This document shows, in pieces, positions 21,281-32,903 of a stretch of 64,000 bases of DNA (its first letter is position 1; each line of letters starts with the position of its first letter). The notes under the pieces are model-generated. The model did not search any database, had not been told where the DNA came from, and worked only from the letters and a program-made list of their open reading frames with translations. This stretch comes from Tatumella sp. JGM91. GTDB lineage: Bacteria > Pseudomonadota > Gammaproteobacteria > Enterobacterales > Enterobacteriaceae. The stretch is taken from positions 1 through 64,000 of the forward strand of contig NZ_JAERJP010000015.1 of NCBI RefSeq assembly GCF_018257575.1, written 5' to 3'. Both the position numbers and the translations under genes were made by a program.

Positions 21281-21784
21281 CTATTTTTTTATACGGATTA
21301 CCGGAGTCTCTCCGGCAATGACCTGACCCGTCAGTTTCTGCAGTTCTTTAATTTCGTCCATATTAGAGATAACCACCGGAGTCAGTGTCGATTTGGCTTT
21401 CTCTTCCAGTAACGGAAGATCAAACTCGATAACCACATCGCCTTTACTGACTTTTTGCCCTTCAGCAGCAATGCGTTTAAAACCTTCACCTTTCAGCTCA
21501 ACCGTATCGATACCAAAGTGAACGAACAACTCGATACCGCTATCAGATTCGATGGAGAAAGCATGGTTTGTTTCAAAAATTTTACCAATGGTTCCGTCGA
21601 CCGGCGCAACCATTTTGTTTCCGTCAGGCCGGATAGCAACACCATCACCGACAATCTTCTCTGCAAAAACCACGTCAGGTACATCTTCAATATTAACAAT
21701 CTCGCCAGACAGAGGAGCGACGATATCGATAGTACCAGAGGTACTTTCTGCTTTGTCGCCAAATAATTTAGAAAACAATCCCAT
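21281..21784 (-). CDS. crr: PTS glucose-specific enzyme IIA (EIIA-Glc)
   Basis: A 167-residue cytoplasmic phosphocarrier (169 in E. coli). It takes phosphate from HPr and passes it to the glucose permease; its phosphorylation state controls adenylate cyclase and inducer exclusion. The phosphorylated histidine is H89 in [11 protein letters not shown], and the second active-site histidine is H74 in [10 protein letters not shown]. It is the last gene of ptsH-ptsI-crr, 42 bases after ptsI, with a strong terminator behind it. Confidence 0.97.
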   Translation of the reverse strand: MGLFSKLFGDKAESTSGTIDIVAPLSGEIVNIEDVPDVVFAEKIVGDGVAIRPDGNKMVAPVDGTIGKIFETNHAFSIESDSGIELFVHFGIDTVELKGEGFKRIAAEGQKVSKGDVVIEFDLPLLEEKAKSTLTPVVISNMDEIKELQKLTGQVIAGETPVIRIKK

Positions 21785-21826
21785 GATCTTCTCCTGAGCA
21801 GTATTTTCGGGCTTGCGTATTGCAGA

Positions 21827-23554
21827 CTAACAGAGAGTTTTTTCTTTAATGAATTGGTCCACCAGCTTCATTAAGTCTTCTGCGGTAGGCTGTTCCAGAG
21901 CCTGTTCTGCTAACGCTTTAACGTCCCCAAAATTCGTATTGCGAATAATTTTTTTGATACGTGGAATTGAAATGGCACTCATACTGAACTCGTCCAGCCC
22001 CATTCCCAGTAATAATAGTGTAGCACGTTCATCACCTGCTAACTCGCCGCACATCCCGGTCCATTTGCCTTCAGCATGTGAAGAGTCAATAACCTGTTTG
22101 ATCAGCCCCAGTACAGAAGGACTCATCGGATTATAGAGATGTGAAATTCTATCATTACCACGATCGACGGCCAGAGTATACTGGGTAAGGTCGTTAGTCC
22201 CGATACTAAAGAAATCGACTTCTTTGGCAAGATGGCGTGAAATCACGGCTGATGCAGGAGTTTCTACCATGATTCCGATTTCGATGCTTTCATCAAAACT
22301 TTTACCTTCGTCACGTAATTGACTTTTAAGTAGCTCAATTTCGTTTTTCAGGAAGCGGACTTCTTCAACAGAGATGATCATCGGGAACATGATACGCAGC
22401 TTACCGAAACTGGAGGCACGTAAAATTGCCCGCAGCTGGGCATGAAGGATCTCTTTGCGGTCCATAGCAATACGTATGGCGCGCCAGCCGAGAAACGGGT
22501 TATCTTCTTTCGGCAGATTCATATATGGCAGATCTTTATCGCCACCAATATCCATGGTCCGGACGATAACCGCCTGAGAACCCATGGCTTCAGCAACCGC
22601 TTTATAGGCTGCGAACTGTTCTTCTTCAGAAGGCAGGGAGTCGCGGTCCATAAACAAAAACTCGGTACGGTACAGACCAACGCCCTCGGCACCATTACGC
22701 TCGGCACCTGCCACATCTCTTACGGTACCGATATTTGCACAAACTTCTACCTGATGACCGTCCAGGGTTATCGCCGGCAGATCTTTCAGCTTAGCCATGT
22801 CGGCTTTTTCGCTAAGATATTGTTCCTGGATATCTTTCAGGCCGGCCAGTACTTCTGCGGTCGGGTTGATATAGACCTGGTTATTCACACCGTCCAGCAC
22901 CAGAAAATCACCATTGCTGACCTGGCTGGTGACGTCACCGGTTCCGACAATTGCCGGTAATTCAAGGGAGCGGGCCATAATAGAAGTATGGGACGTTCTG
23001 CCACCGAGGTCGGTAATAAAACCAAGCACTTTTTGCAGATTTAACTGGGCAGTTTCTGAAGGGGTCAGATCTCTGGCGACCAGAATAACTTCTTCGGTAA
23101 TTGCGCTTAAATCGACAATATTCAGGCCCAGAATATTCTGCAGTAACCGCTTACCAATATCACGGACATCAGCAGCACGCTCTTTCAGGTATTCATCATC
23201 AAGGTCTTCCAGAGCGATAGCCTGACTTTCGATTACCTTCTGCGCAGCCGCATCGGCTGAGTAGTGATCCTTCCTGATAAGATCAATAATTTCCTGTTCC
23301 AGCTCTTCATCTTCCAGCAGCATGATATGTCCTTCGAAGATGGCAGCCTTCTCTGCACCGAAAGTTTCACCGGCTTTGATTCTTATGGCTTCCAGCTGGG
23401 TGGCAGCCTTGCTGCGGCCCTCGAGAAAACGGGCCACTTCCGGCTCTGCCTGAGCATCAGTGATTTTGTGCTGGTTGATGACGATCTCATCTTCTTTCAG
23501 CAGCAGAGCTTTGCCAAAAGCGATACCGGGTGACGCGAGAATACCTGAAATCAT
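21827..23554 (-). CDS. ptsI: PTS enzyme I (phosphoenolpyruvate-protein phosphotransferase)
   Basis: A 575-residue cytoplasmic protein, the E. coli length. It autophosphorylates from phosphoenolpyruvate and phosphorylates HPr. The active histidine lies in [13 protein letters not shown] (around residue 189). The PEP-binding TIM-barrel domain has [13 protein letters not shown] and the C-terminal cysteine motif [12 protein letters not shown]. The start was set at [10 protein letters not shown] (ATG 23552-23554) with AGGTAAG upstream; a nine-residue extension is not conserved. Confidence 0.97.
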   Translation of the reverse strand: MISGILASPGIAFGKALLLKEDEIVINQHKITDAQAEPEVARFLEGRSKAATQLEAIRIKAGETFGAEKAAIFEGHIMLLEDEELEQEIIDLIRKDHYSADAAAQKVIESQAIALEDLDDEYLKERAADVRDIGKRLLQNILGLNIVDLSAITEEVILVARDLTPSETAQLNLQKVLGFITDLGGRTSHTSIMARSLELPAIVGTGDVTSQVSNGDFLVLDGVNNQVYINPTAEVLAGLKDIQEQYLSEKADMAKLKDLPAITLDGHQVEVCANIGTVRDVAGAERNGAEGVGLYRTEFLFMDRDSLPSEEEQFAAYKAVAEAMGSQAVIVRTMDIGGDKDLPYMNLPKEDNPFLGWRAIRIAMDRKEILHAQLRAILRASSFGKLRIMFPMIISVEEVRFLKNEIELLKSQLRDEGKSFDESIEIGIMVETPASAVISRHLAKEVDFFSIGTNDLTQYTLAVDRGNDRISHLYNPMSPSVLGLIKQVIDSSHAEGKWTGMCGELAGDERATLLLLGMGLDEFSMSAISIPRIKKIIRNTNFGDVKALAEQALEQPTAEDLMKLVDQFIKEKTLC

Positions 23555-23600
23555 AATCTTACCTTTAAGTACGATGGCCAAAAAGAATGACGGGGTGCCA

Positions 23601-23630
23601 TTTTCCGTAACAACAACAATCTACGGAAAA
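23601..23630 (-). other. Hairpin in the ptsH-ptsI intergenic spacer
   Basis: A 9-bp perfect inverted repeat TTTTCCGTA/TACGGAAAA (23601-23609, 23622-23630) lies in the 157-base spacer between ptsH and ptsI. It has no T-run after it, so it looks like an RNA processing or stability element that could set the HPr:enzyme I ratio rather than a full terminator. The role is inference. Confidence 0.45.
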
Positions 23631-23711
23631 ATAGCGCAGACAGTTTGTCCGCGATCAATACCTATACATTGTTTGTGTTAAATCTGCACCCTTTGCGCAG
23701 AAAAGCAACGA

Positions 23712-23969
23712 TTATTCCAGCTCAGCCATTAGTTTTACTAAATGTTCGACCGCCTGCTGTTCATCTTCACCTTCCGCCGCCAGGGTGATGACCGTTCCCT
23801 GAGTTAACCCCAGGGTTTGCAGCTTAAACAGGCTTTTGGCACTGGCAGATTTGCCATTGGAAGTGACGGTAATTTCTGACTGGAAAGCTTTAGCTTCTTT
23901 TACGAATTGTGCAGCAGGGCGGGTATGTAAACCATTAGGTGCTGTGATAGTGACTTCTTGCTGGAACAT
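23712..23969 (-). CDS. ptsH: PTS phosphocarrier protein HPr
   Basis: An 85-residue cytoplasmic phosphocarrier identical in length to E. coli HPr. The phosphorylated histidine is H15 in [12 protein letters not shown], and the conserved serine region is [17 protein letters not shown] (S46). It carries phosphate from enzyme I to EIIA proteins. It is the first gene of ptsHI-crr. Confidence 0.97.
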   Translation of the reverse strand: MFQQEVTITAPNGLHTRPAAQFVKEAKAFQSEITVTSNGKSASAKSLFKLQTLGLTQGTVITLAAEGEDEQQAVEHLVKLMAELE

Positions 23970-24291
23970 TTTATTTCCCCAACGTTATCAGAGTTTATTA
24001 TAGGTATCAGCACCGGGGACGGTTCCCCCGCAGAACTGTTACCCTATACACGTATAAAAAAAATGTTACATGCGGATGGCAGGCCGGGTTTATCAGGATA
24101 ACCGGACTGATGCCGTCAGCCTGCGGGCCATTATGCCGCCGTTTTTAATTATGCCCTATCAGTAATTGTGCTGGTTTTGATCCGCTTCTAACAATGACTA
24201 ATTATTTTAGGCTTCTAAATAAATAGTAGCGTGATAGCAGAACCGCCGGCAGTAAATCAATCTGATGTAGGGTAAAAGTGAGATCCAGAGC
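23970..24291. other. ptsH upstream region
   Basis: About 320 bases between ptsH and the cysK terminator. In relatives this region carries several ptsH promoters with CRP and Mlc sites. No strong CRP palindrome or Mlc operator could be confirmed by eye. No gene was seen. Confidence 0.5.
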
Positions 24292-24318
24292 ACAAAAAAA
24301 GCACCGCAAGGGTGCTTT
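24292..24318 (-). terminator. Intrinsic terminator of cysK
   Basis: On the minus strand AAAGCACC, a five-base loop and GGTGCTTT are followed by a run of seven T (complement of 24292-24298). It lies 39 bases past the cysK stop. Confidence 0.9.
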
Positions 24319-24357
24319 AGTCGTTATCTGAACTGAGGGTTCGCTCGGAACTCAATG

Positions 24358-25329
24358 TTACTGATTCAGTTCTTTTTCCGTAAACAGGTCAGCAAAAAGT
24401 GCGGTACTCAGATAGCGTTCGCCGGAAGAAGGCAGAATAACAACGATAGTTTTATCCGCAAATTCAGGTTCTTGCTGTAGCTGAACCGCCGCAGCGACAG
24501 CCGCACCGGAAGAAATCCCCGCAAGAATACCTTCCGATTCCATTAACTGGCGGGCAGTTAAGATAGCATCTTCGTTAGTAATCGTTGCCACACGGTCAAC
24601 CAGCGACAGGTCAAGATTTTCCGGAATAAAGCCGGCACCGATACCCTGAATTTTATGCGGACCTGGTTTGATTTCTTCACCGGCCAGCGCCTGGGTAATG
24701 ACCGGAGAGTCAGTCGGCTCGACAGCCACACTGACCAGCGATTTTTTGCCTTTGGTATTTTTCAGGTAACGGCTGACGCCTGTCAGGGTGCCGCCGGTGC
24801 CAACACCAGCAATAAAGACATCCACCTCACCATCCGTATCCTCCCAGATTTCCGGGCCGGTAGTCTGCTCATGGATTTCCGGGTTTGCCGGGTTACTGAA
24901 CTGTTGCAGCAGGACATATTTTGCCGGATTGGTCGCGACAATTTCTTCTGCTTTGGCGATTGCACCTTTCATTCCCTGGGCGCCATTGGTCAGCACCAGG
25001 TTGGCACCCAGTGCTTTAAGAAGTTTGCGTCTCTCCACTGACATTGTTTCCGGCATCGTCAGTGTCAGCTTATAGCCACGGGCTGCTGCAACATAGGCCA
25101 GCGCAATACCGGTATTACCACTGGTCGGCTCAACCAGTTCGACGCCGGGTTTCAGGATACCGCGTTTCTCCGCATCCCAAATCATGTTGGCACCGATACG
25201 ACATTTTACGCTAAAGCTTGGATTACGCGATTCAACCTTCGCCAGAATACGCCCGTTACCAATACGGTTAAGTCTGACCAGTGGGGTATGGCCAATGGTT
25301 AACGAATTATCTTCGTAAATCTTACTCAT
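24358..25329 (-). CDS. cysK: Cysteine synthase A (O-acetylserine sulfhydrylase A)
   Basis: A 323-residue PLP enzyme, the E. coli length. It forms cysteine from O-acetylserine and sulfide and binds serine acetyltransferase CysE. The cofactor lysine is K42 in [16 protein letters not shown]. The phosphate-binding loop [20 protein letters not shown], the TSGNTG motif and the [13 protein letters not shown] loop are present. It is followed by its own terminator and preceded by cysZ on the same strand after about 90 bases. Expression in relatives needs CysB. Confidence 0.97.
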   Translation of the reverse strand: MSKIYEDNSLTIGHTPLVRLNRIGNGRILAKVESRNPSFSVKCRIGANMIWDAEKRGILKPGVELVEPTSGNTGIALAYVAAARGYKLTLTMPETMSVERRKLLKALGANLVLTNGAQGMKGAIAKAEEIVATNPAKYVLLQQFSNPANPEIHEQTTGPEIWEDTDGEVDVFIAGVGTGGTLTGVSRYLKNTKGKKSLVSVAVEPTDSPVITQALAGEEIKPGPHKIQGIGAGFIPENLDLSLVDRVATITNEDAILTARQLMESEGILAGISSGAAVAAAVQLQQEPEFADKTIVVILPSSGERYLSTALFADLFTEKELNQ

Positions 25330-25420
25330 AGCTTGTCCTTAACTATTTGAAATGTGGAGAACACAATGAGAATACGCTTTCTGTCGGGACAGTGAAGTAA
25401 AGAAATAGTATATCGTTATG

Positions 25421-26212
25421 TCAGGGGGCAATAACGCCCGGCGGGTTGTGTGCTTTTCGGGAAGCGTTACTGCCACGATACTGGTCAACCCACATTGCGG
25501 TTGCACCGCAGACTGCCACCGGCATGATCACCAGGTTAACCAGTGGTATCAGGGTGAACAGGCTGACGAGGGCCCCGAATTGCAGGTGAGCCGTTCTGTC
25601 GGCGGCCAGTGTCCGGCGCATATCACTAAAAGGGACCCGGTGGTTATCAAACGGATAGTCACAGTACTGTATGGCCATCATCCAGGCACCAAACATGAAC
25701 CATAACACAGGGGCCAGGGTCTGGCCGATCAGCGGAATAAAATGCACCAATAGCAGAATAAGTGCCCGTGGCAGATAATATCTGAGTTTTTGCCATTCAC
25801 GCAGCATCACCCGTGGCAAATCTTTAATCAGTCCTGCCCAGCCGCTGTCAGGTATATTCTGGCCCGTAAGCCGGTTTTCCAGCTGTTCGGCGAGTAAGCC
25901 GCAAAAAGGTGCCGCAATCCAGTTTGCCAGGGTCGAAAAAAAGTATCCGAAAATCAGCAATAACGACAGGATAGCCAATGGCCAGAGTAAATAATTGAGC
26001 CACTGCAGCCAGCCGGGAACATGCCCGAGTAAACGCGGGATCCACTGTTCAAGGCGAAAAAATAACCAGCTAAAGGCTGAGCCGACGAACAGAATATTGA
26101 CCAGCAGGGGAACTATCACATAGCGACGGATGCCGGGTAAGGTTGCCAGTTGCCAGCCCTGACGAAAATAGCCGATACCATTTATCGTCGTACCGGAATT
26201 CCTGTTCTGCAT
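25421..26212 (-). CDS. cysZ: Sulfate transporter CysZ
   Basis: A 263-residue inner-membrane protein (253 in E. coli) that imports sulfate for cysteine synthesis. Conserved family segments include [55 protein letters not shown] and [12 protein letters not shown]. About four to six hydrophobic segments are visible. The start was placed at ATG 26210-26212, nine bases after AAGGAG; the frame runs 12 residues further up, beyond the ribosome site. It is divergent from zipA and upstream of cysK. Confidence 0.94.
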   Translation of the reverse strand: MQNRNSGTTINGIGYFRQGWQLATLPGIRRYVIVPLLVNILFVGSAFSWLFFRLEQWIPRLLGHVPGWLQWLNYLLWPLAILSLLLIFGYFFSTLANWIAAPFCGLLAEQLENRLTGQNIPDSGWAGLIKDLPRVMLREWQKLRYYLPRALILLLVHFIPLIGQTLAPVLWFMFGAWMMAIQYCDYPFDNHRVPFSDMRRTLAADRTAHLQFGALVSLFTLIPLVNLVIMPVAVCGATAMWVDQYRGSNASRKAHNPPGVIAP

Positions 26213-26426
26213 TACATTATTCTCCTTATTACACTCAATGCGCATCATAACCTTGTTCTGTCACCGGACAAGTAAATTTTTGTTTGAAAAAGCAGCAGTT
26301 ACACGATAGATATCAGATAATTTGTCAGAAAGTACTAAGCAGACTTGCACTTGTCGGGCCTGGCAAATACATTTAAGGGTAAAGGTGCCTTTAGCAAGGC
26401 AAGGTATTGGAACAACAGAGAATACA

Positions 26427-27440
26427 ATGATGCAGGATTTGCGTCTGATATTAATCGTTGTTGGTGCGGTTGCCATCGTTGCACTTCTCCTTCATGGTCT
26501 TTGGGCCAATCGTAAGGAGCGGTCTTCCGTGTTTCGCGACCGCCCACACAAACGTTTAAAACAACGTGACAATGATGAGCTCAGTGTCGAAGAAGAACAA
26601 GGTGTTGCTGATTTTCGTGCCAGCCGCGAACATCATGAAGAAGAGCCTGTTTATCCTTCTCAGGATAAACGTTCTGAAAATACGCCTGCACCGGCCCCGG
26701 CCGCAAAAACGTCGTTACGCCATCGTCAGGAACCGGTCGCTGATCCGTTAATGGATAGCGCTCCCGGTCACGAGTCTGCGCCTGTCCGGCAGCCGTCTGA
26801 AGTATCCCATGACAATGAGATTGCTGATCAACCACTACATCAGCCGCAAGCACCTGTCTCTCAGCCGGTAACGCACAACGTTAGTCCTGAACCGGTGGCA
26901 GAGCCGTCACAGCAACCTGTGGCTGCTGAACCGGCAGCGCCTGCAGAGATAACTCCGGCTGAGGAACCCGACGCGGTCCCGGCGGCACCTGAACCCGCCC
27001 CTGAAGCAGCGAAACCTGCTGCCAAAGAGGCTGTGCTGGTATTACACGTTGCAGCGCATACCGGGGGCGAGCTAAACGGTGAAACCCTGCTGCAGGCAAT
27101 TTTACAGGCCGGTTTCCAGTTTGGTGAAATGAACATTTTCCACCGCCATCTGAATCCGTCGGGCAGTGGTCCGGTATTATTCAGCCTGGCCAATATGCTG
27201 AAACCCGGTTCTTTTGATCCGGATCTGATGGGCGACTTCACCACTCCCGGTGTCTCTGTATTTATGATGGTGCCTTCGTATGGTGATGCCCATCAGAACT
27301 TTAAGCTGATGCTGCAGTCTGCACAGCGGATTGCCGATGATGTCGGTGCGGTTGTACTGGATGACGAACGCCGGATGATGACACCACAAAAACTGGAACT
27401 GTATAAATCACGGATCCGGGAAGTTACCGGGCTCAGTTAA
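26427..27440 (+). CDS. zipA: Cell division protein ZipA
   Basis: A 337-residue bitopic membrane protein that tethers FtsZ to the inner membrane at the division site. The order is an N-terminal anchor ([20 protein letters not shown]), a basic/acidic linker, a long Pro/Ala/Glu/Gln-rich flexible region (about 80-205), and the C-terminal FtsZ-binding domain (about 210-337; [44 protein letters not shown]). The start at the double ATG matches the family; a 35-residue upstream extension is spurious. A terminator follows. Confidence 0.95.
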   Translation: MMQDLRLILIVVGAVAIVALLLHGLWANRKERSSVFRDRPHKRLKQRDNDELSVEEEQGVADFRASREHHEEEPVYPSQDKRSENTPAPAPAAKTSLRHRQEPVADPLMDSAPGHESAPVRQPSEVSHDNEIADQPLHQPQAPVSQPVTHNVSPEPVAEPSQQPVAAEPAAPAEITPAEEPDAVPAAPEPAPEAAKPAAKEAVLVLHVAAHTGGELNGETLLQAILQAGFQFGEMNIFHRHLNPSGSGPVLFSLANMLKPGSFDPDLMGDFTTPGVSVFMMVPSYGDAHQNFKLMLQSAQRIADDVGAVVLDDERRMMTPQKLELYKSRIREVTGLS

Positions 27441-29519
<2,079 letters not shown>

Positions 29520-29521
29520 TT

Positions 29522-29740
29522 CTGGAAAAGCAGGATTTAATCGCACTGGCGAATACCCGAATGCCCTTCGGTAAATACCAGGGCAGGGTGCTGATTGATT
29601 TACCTGAGGAATATTTACTGTGGTTTGCCCGCAAAGAAATTTTCCCGCAGGGATATCCCGGTGAGCTCCTGCAACTGGCGCTGACGATAAAAATCGAAGG
29701 GTTGCAGGGATTAGTCGACCCGTTGCGTCAGCAGCCCTGA
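29522..29740 (+). CDS. ypeB: YpeB-family small protein (DUF3820), non-ATG start
   Basis: A 72-codon frame starts two bases past the ligA stop and reads L/M-EKQDLIALANTRMPFGKYQ, then DLPEEYLLWFARKEIFPQG. This matches E. coli YpeB (72 residues) in length, sequence and position after ligA. No ATG, GTG or TTG lies at the conserved start; the likely initiator is CTG at 29522, seven bases from GGGAGG, or ATT at 29519. The first ATG would remove 13 conserved residues. DUF3820 proteins are putative nucleic-acid-linked small proteins of unknown role. Confidence 0.85.
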   Translation: MEKQDLIALANTRMPFGKYQGRVLIDLPEEYLLWFARKEIFPQGYPGELLQLALTIKIEGLQGLVDPLRQQP

Positions 29741-29763
29741 CGCACTCTGTTTTACAGCGTGCG
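29741..29763. terminator. Hairpin between convergent ypeB and the efflux operon
   Basis: CGCAC-T-CTGT, loop TTT, ACAG-C-GTGCG directly follows the ypeB stop and lies 12 bases from the 3' end of the convergent outer-membrane factor gene. No T-run follows on either strand, so termination strength is uncertain. Confidence 0.4.
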
Positions 29764-29775
29764 CCAGGGGAGAGA

Positions 29776-31308
29776 CTAACCGGCGGTTACGCCTGTGGCC
29801 GGCGTATCGCCAAATACGGAATAGCGGGGCAGAGATATTTGCTGCTGGTTCTGCCATCCGCCGCCCAGTGCTTTATATAATGCCACCAGATCTGTCGCAG
29901 TCTCTGCCTGAACCTGCACCAGCTGTTGCTGAGTGGCGGATAGCTGGCGCTGGGCATCCAGCACATCAATATAGCTATTTATTCCTTTCGCATAACCTTC
30001 TTCAGAGAGTGAAAACGCGTGCTGCAGGGCGTCAGCGGACGCCTGCAGTGATATCAGTTGCTGTTGATCGGCACGGTAACTGACCAGCGCATTCTCTGCA
30101 TCCTGTAAGGCGGTTAATACTGTCTGACGGTAGCTGAGAGCTGCTTCAGCCTGTTGCGCCCTGGTCAGTCTGACTTCTGATACCAGTTGTCCGCCCCTGA
30201 ATATCGGCAGTGAGATCCCCGGACCAATACTGTAAAAATGGCTGCTCCAGTTATCGAGGTAGCCGGCATCGGTATTTCTGACACCAAGCTGGCCTGTCAG
30301 TGAGACGTCGGGGAACAGTTGCGCGACAGAAACACCAATAGCGGCTGTTCGGGCATGCAGTATTGCTTCTGCCTGACGGATATCAGGACGGCGACGGGCC
30401 AGTTCCGCAGGTACCCCGACACCGACGACCGCCGGCAGTGCCGGTAACGGACGCACAGTTTGCAGCTCGTTATCCAGTGCTCCCGGGGCTTGCCCTGATA
30501 ATACCGCCAGGCCGTTCATTGCCTGGCTGATAAGTGACCGGTAACCGGGTAACTGTGCCTGCAGCGCGGTAACGCGGGCGGTCGCATTCTCAAGATTTGC
30601 GGCCGGAGCCAGTCCGTGCTCCAGCTGACTGGCTGTCAGTTGTTGTGTCTGCTGTGCAATATCAATTTGCTGCTCAATCACTTTTACCGTTGCCTGGGCT
30701 GCACGTAACTGCAGATAGGTGCGGGCGACTTCGGCTTCCAGAGACACCAGAGCATCGTTATGCTGTTCGGTTGCCGCCTGCTGCTCTGCCTGTGCCATCT
30801 CGGTCTGGCGCCGCGCTTTTCCCCACAGGTCAAGTTCCCAGCTGGCATCGAACCCTCCCTGATAAAAACTAACGCTGCCACTGGTTTTATCTAACAGGCT
30901 GGTTTGCTGGTCCGTCAGGTTGTCATAGGCATGATGTGATTTCAGTATTCCCTTTAGCCCGGCTTGCTGTCGTGCATAGCTCGCCTGAGCATCCAGGGTC
31001 GGGAGCAACGTTCCGCTGGCCTGAGTGACCTGTTCACGGGCTCCTGCAATACGCAGAACCGTTTGTTGCAGGGTCAGGTTTCCGCCGATCGCCCGGCGAA
31101 TCAGGCTGTTGAGCAGCGGATCGTTAAAGTTTTTCCACCAGTCTGTCGCAGGATCAGCTGATGATGGTCTTGATTGTTGCGAGGAAGACAGCTGCTGCCA
31201 TTGATCCGGCAGGTGATTGACCGGAGGACTGAAGTCAGGTCCGACACTACAGCCAGCCAGTGACAGGCTGATAAACAGCGTGCTTAGCCGGTAACGGACA
31301 GGTTGCAT
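29776..31308 (-). CDS. Outer-membrane efflux lipoprotein, OprM/NodT family
   Basis: A 510-residue TolC-like outer-membrane channel. The signal peptide ends in the lipobox LSLAGC (C20), typical of the NodT/OprM branch. Two repeats of the OEP domain are visible: the first about residues 60-265 and the second about 290-490, with RRPDIRQAEAILHARTAAIG at the family's usual place and a coiled-coil region before it. It is the third gene of a membrane-fusion, MFS and outer-membrane operon. The start at 31306-31308 has an AAGGA ribosome site; an ATG five codons upstream overlaps the MFS stop and is the alternative. Confidence 0.9.
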   Translation of the reverse strand: MQPVRYRLSTLFISLSLAGCSVGPDFSPPVNHLPDQWQQLSSSQQSRPSSADPATDWWKNFNDPLLNSLIRRAIGGNLTLQQTVLRIAGAREQVTQASGTLLPTLDAQASYARQQAGLKGILKSHHAYDNLTDQQTSLLDKTSGSVSFYQGGFDASWELDLWGKARRQTEMAQAEQQAATEQHNDALVSLEAEVARTYLQLRAAQATVKVIEQQIDIAQQTQQLTASQLEHGLAPAANLENATARVTALQAQLPGYRSLISQAMNGLAVLSGQAPGALDNELQTVRPLPALPAVVGVGVPAELARRRPDIRQAEAILHARTAAIGVSVAQLFPDVSLTGQLGVRNTDAGYLDNWSSHFYSIGPGISLPIFRGGQLVSEVRLTRAQQAEAALSYRQTVLTALQDAENALVSYRADQQQLISLQASADALQHAFSLSEEGYAKGINSYIDVLDAQRQLSATQQQLVQVQAETATDLVALYKALGGGWQNQQQISLPRYSVFGDTPATGVTAG

Positions 31309-31319
31309 AGTTATTTCCT

Positions 31320-32903
31320 TCATGAGTGGCCTTCTGCACTGCCTTCACTTTTTACCGGAGCCAGTAACAGACAGAATGGGATCATTACCAGTCCTGCCAG
31401 ACAGAACCCGGAGAATACATCGACGTAAGCCAGGAAACGTGCCTGGCTGATCATTTGTTGATATAACTGCCCTGCGGCCAGCAAACTGCTATCCCCGGCG
31501 ATACTGGTAAAGTTTTTTATGGCAAAGGCCATCCGGGTAACGGCCTGATTAAACGGCTGATCGAGGAGGCTCATATGGCCGGAAAGATAGGCTGAGTGCA
31601 CCTGTTGTCGTTCGGTGATCGCGGCTGTTGAAACGGAGATACCGATTGATCCGGCGACGTTACGGAACATCGTAAACAGTGCTGAGGCATCCCCATTCAG
31701 CCGCTGAGGCAGACTGATAAAAGCGATAGTCGTTAAAGGGACAAATAAGAAGCCTAAGCCGACAGACTGGATACTGCGCATAATGACCAGCGAGGTAAAA
31801 TCGAGACCCGGAGTCAGGGTCAGGGCTGAATAGTAAAACGAGGCGGCCAGACAGATAAATCCGGCTATAATGATATAGCGTGTCTGAACGACAGGCATCA
31901 GCCGCAGCACCACAGGGATTGTCAGGATAATACAGATAGCCCCCGGCGTCAGCACCAGCCCCGCCAGGGTGGCGGTATAGCCGAGATCCTGCTGTGCCAG
32001 CTGCGGAATCACCACCGAACTGCCATATAAAATAAATGCCATGACTGCCATCAGCAAACCGGCTACCCGGAAGTTACGGTCACGCATCACCAGGATATCA
32101 ACCACCGGTTTTCGGGCGTATATCAGCCAGTATATTGCCCCGATAATCCCTGTCGCAGCCAGTACCGCGAAGACAATAATAAACGGTGAACTGAACCAGT
32201 CTGCATCTTCCCCGCGGTCGAGGAATACCTGTAAACAGCCAAGACCTAACGTAATCAGGCTGATACCAATATAGTCAATACTGAGGGTCCCTTTGGCGGC
32301 TTTTCTTTCCCATGGCGGATCTTCCAGTAACTGGTATATGGCGAGGGTTGCGATAATGCCGATAGGAATATTAATAAAGAAAATCCAGCGCCAGCTGTAG
32401 TTATCGGTGATCCATCCCCCCAGTGTCGGGCCGATGACTGGCGCGACAATAATGGCAATCGAGGACAAGCCAAAGGCTTTTCCGCGGTCTTTCTTACTGA
32501 AATAATCCAGCAAAACCGATTGCTGGACGGGCTGCAGCCCGCCACCGAAAAATCCCTGCAAAATACGGAACAGAATCAGTTGCCAGAGTTCGGTAGCAAT
32601 ACCGCACAGGAATGAACACAGGGTGAACATCACAATACACAGCAGGAAATAATTTTTTCTGCCGAAATACCGGCTGAGGAAGGCGGATATAGGCAGTACA
32701 ATCCCGTTTGCCACCAGATAAGACGTCAGCACCCAGGTTGATTCGTCGTAGCTGGAAGACAGTGAGCCAGCCACATGGGGCAGAGCCACGTTGACAATGG
32801 TGGTATCCAGTACTTCCATAAATACCGCCAGGGTAACGGTCAGGGCAACCATCCACGGGTTAGCGGAGGGTCGCCAGCTGGCGGGGGCACTGATGGCACT
32901 CAT
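31320..32903 (-). CDS. DHA2-family MFS multidrug exporter, EmrB-like
   Basis: A 527-residue inner-membrane proton antiporter with 14 predicted helices. Family motifs are MEVLDTTIVNVALPHVAGSL (motif D1), LSRYFGRKNYFL (motif A) and VAPVIGPTLGGWITD (antiporter motif C). With the adjacent fusion protein and outer-membrane factor it should expel drugs or toxic organic compounds across both membranes. The start overlaps the fusion-protein stop by four bases. The substrate cannot be read from sequence. Confidence 0.92.
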   Translation of the reverse strand: MSAISAPASWRPSANPWMVALTVTLAVFMEVLDTTIVNVALPHVAGSLSSSYDESTWVLTSYLVANGIVLPISAFLSRYFGRKNYFLLCIVMFTLCSFLCGIATELWQLILFRILQGFFGGGLQPVQQSVLLDYFSKKDRGKAFGLSSIAIIVAPVIGPTLGGWITDNYSWRWIFFINIPIGIIATLAIYQLLEDPPWERKAAKGTLSIDYIGISLITLGLGCLQVFLDRGEDADWFSSPFIIVFAVLAATGIIGAIYWLIYARKPVVDILVMRDRNFRVAGLLMAVMAFILYGSSVVIPQLAQQDLGYTATLAGLVLTPGAICIILTIPVVLRLMPVVQTRYIIIAGFICLAASFYYSALTLTPGLDFTSLVIMRSIQSVGLGFLFVPLTTIAFISLPQRLNGDASALFTMFRNVAGSIGISVSTAAITERQQVHSAYLSGHMSLLDQPFNQAVTRMAFAIKNFTSIAGDSSLLAAGQLYQQMISQARFLAYVDVFSGFCLAGLVMIPFCLLLAPVKSEGSAEGHS

